The position numbers and the translations under genes are program-made. Below the pieces are notes generated by a model, which saw only the letters and a program-made list of their open reading frames with translations, ran no database searches and had not been told where the DNA came from. Below are positions 59,969-64,000 of a stretch of DNA of 64,000 nucleotides, one piece after another (the stretch's first letter is position 1; each line of letters begins with the position of its first letter). Source of the stretch: Amphirosellinia nigrospora (Eukaryota > Ascomycota > Sordariomycetes > Xylariales > Xylariaceae); the NCBI GenBank assembly GCA_004123355.1, contig SCHM01000002.1:5367569-5431568 (forward strand), given 5' to 3'.

Positions 59969-61958
59969 CTTGTGTCGGTTTATTCAACTGCTCCTATACT
60001 CAAGGCTCGACGTGAGATCCCTTCCTGGAGTGAACAAGGGATCTGATGAGAACAGTGTTCCCGTCGGTTGTTTGTTCCGTCGAAACCACCGTCGGGTTCA
60101 AAGGCCTGATATAATGCCTAGCAATGTCGGGATCTGATTGAGAACTTGAATTGCTCCTTGGCGTACAATGGAATGTCAGCGTGACACCTAATTTATGTCC
60201 GCAAAAGGGAAATGAGGCCGATGTGACGCCAGTAAGGCAGTCTCGTTTTGATTATATTAATGGTTGGAGTGATGAGAGCGAGAGCGCGGGTTTGGTCTTC
60301 TCTTGGTCACAGGTCAAGTCAGTCTAAAAGGATCACAGAAAATGAAAAAGTCAATGAAAGGTGAGGCTGGGCGGTAGAGGGCAGATATTGCCATTAAGAA
60401 CGGGAGGCGACCCAACCAGCGACCACGGCAAACGTGCTCTCTCCCCATCACAATGCGGTCTAGTTGGCGAACTTGCATGACCACCAACCAGCCAGCCAGC
60501 CAATGTCAATACCTCGTCAATACCACCCGCCCCGAAGAGTCCAGGGGCCCTATCCATCTGGGCGGCATTTCCAGCCTCTGGACCAGTGAGAATGGCTGGA
60601 TGGTGTGCACGACGCACATCCGGCTTGTTAGACAGCCAATGGGAGAGCGACGACGAGCCAAAGCGAGCCGCCGAGCATCGAGCATCAGCGGGGCGTGATT
60701 CGCGGGCGCATAGCCAATGGTAACGTCGGACGGGCATCGAGGAGGGATCTAGTCCGGGGTAAGCAACAAGGTTGCCCAATAGGGTAAGCAACTCTCGCAA
60801 GGGTCTCTAGGTCCATTAGCGGCCCGTTGCTGGTCGCGGCCAGTAAAACCACGCAGACGTGAATAATTAAGCGCTGAGCTATCCCACTTGGGAAATCTGG
60901 TCTGCCCATCCTCTCCAATCCGAGAGCAGAAGCCAAGACACTAGGCTTGGCACACTGCTTTAGCGTGAGATGCTGTGTAGCCCTCCCAAGACTATTTTGG
61001 GAATTATATCGAGTGAAAGTGAAAGCAGACGATTGCGATTGATCGAGCTGGATTCAGCTTACTGGGCATGGCGAAGGAGAGGACATATATACAATATTAT
61101 GATGCCAACAATCAGTCAACATACCTAATCTCGAGTCATTTGACTGAGATGACCATGCAGGCAAGACGAGCGCTAGAACAGCCTCAGAAGTTTGCTATTA
61201 GCTACCCGCCGATGCATAAGCAGATCAGTTGTGATACTAAGCTGGAGGTAGCAGGCCTATGCGGTACCAGAAGACTGCCGAACGGGCTGCGTCCCTGGCC
61301 GCTGCTCGACGACCGCTGGGGCTTCCGAATATGCCGGGCGACTAGCATATAAGTCGGGTCCGGGTGGCTGACGTTAATTGATTGATAAGATCGATTGTCT
61401 CTTCCAAATACGAGAAACGTCACCACATTTATATACCCGCTCACCCTCAGCGAGAAAACAGGCGATAATCAGGAAGGAGTTGCATCGGCCGTAACATGTA
61501 TAAACACTGAAGCTTTTGTGTGAGATGCGACAATGGACTCTCTGCTTGCAATAATGTTTTAGGTAGGTGGTAGCTTTTTGGTAAATATGTAAAGCTTCAA
61601 GTTCCAAGGTAAGAGGGCTCCAGTGATGTTGAAGTAAAGGCTACCTACCCAGGTACCTAGGTACCTAGGTACCTACATCTGCATGCCATGTGGTGTATAG
61701 CGTATAATCGTTGTATCCAGTATTGTGCGACTCAGCCCCGGGCCGGATCCGTCCCGTGCGCGGAAGCCTCAGAGGGTAAATGAATAGACCTAAGGTTCAC
61801 CCGGACAGCTTATGGCGTCTCGGACATCCGAACGCCCACAAAAATATTATATTGGAAGTAAATCCACGGCGAGTGCCGAGAAACCAGAAACGGGCGACGA
61901 TTTCATTTTCTTCTCTCACCACCGACAAAACCAATCTTCATTCTACTACTTCGGAGTC
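59969..61958. other. Divergent promoter region
   Basis: 2 kb between the BIM1-like gene and the SRR1 gene. It contains a run of overlapping TACCTAGG palindromes at 61651-61675. Small frames at 60351-60936 and 61068-61352 have no family features. Confidence 0.5.
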
Positions 61959-62788
61959 ATGGCATCAATTACAGAATCTAAGGTTGTTTCCGAGCCGCAG
62001 CCGGCCGACGCTTGGGAGACAGTGCGCCGCAAGGGTCGCCGCCAGCCAGCAAAGATGTCTGCAGAAATGGAGCAGCCCACAGTGGTCCCGGCGGATCCAA
62101 CCATGTCTCTCGAGCAGGTGAAACAGAATCACCATCGTTTTCTAGCGAGTGGACATCCTCGCCCGAGCACACTAAACTTCAAGAGTTGCTATCAAGGCAT
62201 ACGTCTGGCCGTATGACCAAAGCTATATGCTTTGGTCTGGGAACTTTTGATCCCCCCGAAGGACAATGGAATTGGAAGCGCGTCGCTCACATCCAACTGG
62301 CCGCTTTCCTCACAGTCGTCGAGCATCTCCAAAGTAAAAAGAATAGTCTGATTCGGTGTATCTTCCAGGAGCCTAGTTTAACTCTGTCGACAAGGCCTTC
62401 ATCACAAGCCTAGGCCATGAAGTTGTAGAATCCCCCATCGGTTTCGAACTTGTCGACTCTGAAACTATGACCTTTGGTATGCATCTATATAGACCGATCT
62501 GCTTACAAATCGTCGCCAAATTCATTCCTGCCATGTACATCGGCACTTCATATGAGGCTTGGGAAAGGTAAGTTACACGAGAGTGTCTAGCTTCTTACTT
62601 AATAATGATATACACTCAAACTTGGCTCCTCAGCTAATCAAGGACAGCACGACCGACGTAGAAAAAATGGACTTAACTCGCTAAAGGAAATGAGTCAACA
62701 ATCTGTTAACGCCGACTTTCCGTATAACATGACTGATCATGTGTTCAGCGGAAGTACAATATATTGGCGAAAAACAAATCAGAGTTAA
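61959..62788 (+). CDS. SRR1-like domain protein
   Basis: SRR1-like proteins are small conserved eukaryotic proteins linked to circadian and stress regulation in plants and yeast. ATG 61959 opens MASITESKVVSEPQ, then AWETVRRKGRRQPAK. The SRR1 core has KAICFGLGTFDPP, AHIQLAAFLTVVEHLQ, IFQEPSF, SLGHEVVESPIGFELVD and MTFGMHLYRPICLQIVAKFI. An intron (gtaagt near 62571) leads to a last exon with MTDHVFSGSTIYWRKTNQS ending at 62788. Apparent one-base losses are at CCC 62162-62164 and TTT 62377-62379, with one or two more around the last exon. Restoring them gives a continuous family-like protein. Confidence 0.75.
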
Positions 62789-64000
62789 TAGTTTTCGCCG
62801 TCGAACTGCCTTCCTAGCCTGCTCTGGCAGTATACGATGGTGTCCCTCAACTTCTCATGCCCCGCACCGGTATAAGCCATGGACGCAGAGCTTGAACTCT
62901 AGCCATAAGAATGACTATACGCCTCACGTGCGACAGAATATTAGCCTAACGTATTCTTTTCTTTTTCTTTTTTAGAAAAAAAGAGCATAGCACACGCTAA
63001 GCTCTAGATTTGCAAAAGTGTCACAATTCCCATACAAGCCATTAAGGAGAACTACCCAGATTTATACGAAACAAACAAGGCGTAACATGGTGCCTCGGCG
63101 CAACATATGGTATTCGCGAAAGGGACTCGGCAGCCTTTCCAATCAGATAATACCACCATTATAGAGCACCTCTAAACACGATCATTTCCGACAATGAGAT
63201 TCGACCTATTACCTACCCCTTGCTTTCACTCCATATCGTGGTGTCTCTCCCATGATGAAGGAGCAGTTATCATGTCTTTTCACCGCAGCAAAACTACGTT
63301 GGAAACAAGTGCCAAAAGTCACCAGTTATTACCACAAAAAAAAGACCTTTTTCTTTTCTTTTAAAACAGACCATCAAAGAAGCAGAACTAACCGCTTGCG
63401 GGCAACATAAAACATGAAAATGGCCGTGAAAGAGCAATCCCGAAAGCGAACCGCGTATAAAGGAGGTACTCCTATTGCAGACCCAGTCAAAGGGCTTTGT
63501 TGCGCGCACCGTCCGAAACCAATGGCACATCACGCGAGTACCTCGTTTTCGAGGAACATATCGAGTGGATTCCGAGATATCAAATGCTCTCGAATACTGC
63601 CCTACAGTCTATCTTACCTGCGTATTCAGCAGTTCTCCATCCTAACACGCTATCCCGCGGGCCTCGTGGCCCCGAGTACGAACCGTGTAGTTGGTTTTAC
63701 GATTCTAGATATTCGGTATTAGGAGGTTTAGTTTAAAAATACTGTTTTCCCCCCGTTTTTTCCTCTGGGCTTTAGTTATAAAATCTAAGGAGATTGCTGA
63801 GCTGGAGAGTTTCTCTCCAGCCAAACGGGCTTCCCTATGAGTAGCAATGCCATCCCCACAGGGGGGCGCGGATTCTCTGTTCTCCACTTGCCCTGTCCAG
63901 CATATCGAAACCGGTGTGGACAAGATCAGGCGCCTCGAAAGGATACCCCGATATCCGGGGCTTGAACAGCCTGAACGCCAGCCGGAGCACGTGGCTGGCT
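62789..64000. other. 3' flank to window end, no gene seen
   Basis: A pyrimidine-rich TTTTTTAG at 62969-62976 could be a splice acceptor, and IPIQAIKENYPDLYETNKA near 63040 looks protein-like, but no gene could be built. The rest is unassigned. Confidence 0.35.

Noticed and set aside
60351-60936. Minus-strand frames between BIM1-like and SRR1 genes
   Set aside because: No recognisable domain and no intron or start support; likely chance frames in GC-rich DNA.
1-64000. Transposons, retroelements, tRNA, rRNA, CRISPR
   Set aside because: No transposase, reverse transcriptase, long terminal or inverted repeats, tRNA B-box context or spacer array was recognised by reading; a repeat search could still find small or very old remnants.

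Overview
The window looks like nuclear DNA of a filamentous ascomycete (Pezizomycotina, possibly a sordariomycete). Supporting signs are short GT..AG introns of about 45-110 nt, a HET-domain gene, fungal-only families (Zn2Cys6 and fungal_trans_2 regulators, DUF7708, BtgC-type GH17, BIM1-like X325) and a fungal sesquiterpene cyclase. Species is not claimed. No retroelement, DNA transposon, tRNA, rRNA or CRISPR array was recognised.

Layout. About 1-18.4 kb is accessory: the end of a membrane-protein gene, a HET gene (1.7-4.3 kb), two nucleotidyltransferase-like genes (5.2-5.9 and 6.7-7.7 kb), an MDR oxidoreductase (8.2-9.3 kb), a fungal_trans_2 regulator (9.9-11.3 kb), an AAA+ ATPase (11.6-14.0 kb), a DUF7708/STAND-like N-terminal protein without an NTPase (14.5-16.3 kb) and a JmjC/cupin-like protein that lacks the usual metal ligands (16.9-18.3 kb). 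This resembles a self-recognition or conflict-gene island. About 19-33.4 kb resembles a small terpenoid cluster: a nine-exon sesquiterpene synthase, a decayed class-V aminotransferase, a ketopantoate-reductase-like enzyme, a C2H2+Zn2Cys6 regulator, an SDR and a membrane-anchored TAP-like hydrolase. From about 34.8 kb the content becomes conserved core genes: a small LEA-like protein, a nuclear small protein, the BtgC glucanase, STRAP, Doa1/Ufd3, the BIM1-like copper protein and an SRR1-domain protein.

The strongest window-wide signal is that many well-conserved genes are broken only by one- or two-base length differences, nearly all apparent losses in short homopolymers (mostly G/C). Adding the base back restores the family reading frame and, where I checked, the intron phase. 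BtgC has four, Doa1 about nine and STRAP about four, while the terpene synthase, SDR, MDR and DUF7708 genes have none. These genes are better read as intact genes with consensus or assembly errors than as pseudogenes. The class-V aminotransferase, which has stops, a deleted block and no PLP lysine, is true decay.

How genes may work together: the cyclase would make a sesquiterpene, the SDR and perhaps the reductase and hydrolase would tailor it, and the adjacent dual-finger regulator could control the set, possibly through three CCCG..CGGG palindromes upstream of the SDR. This is inferred from order and family only.
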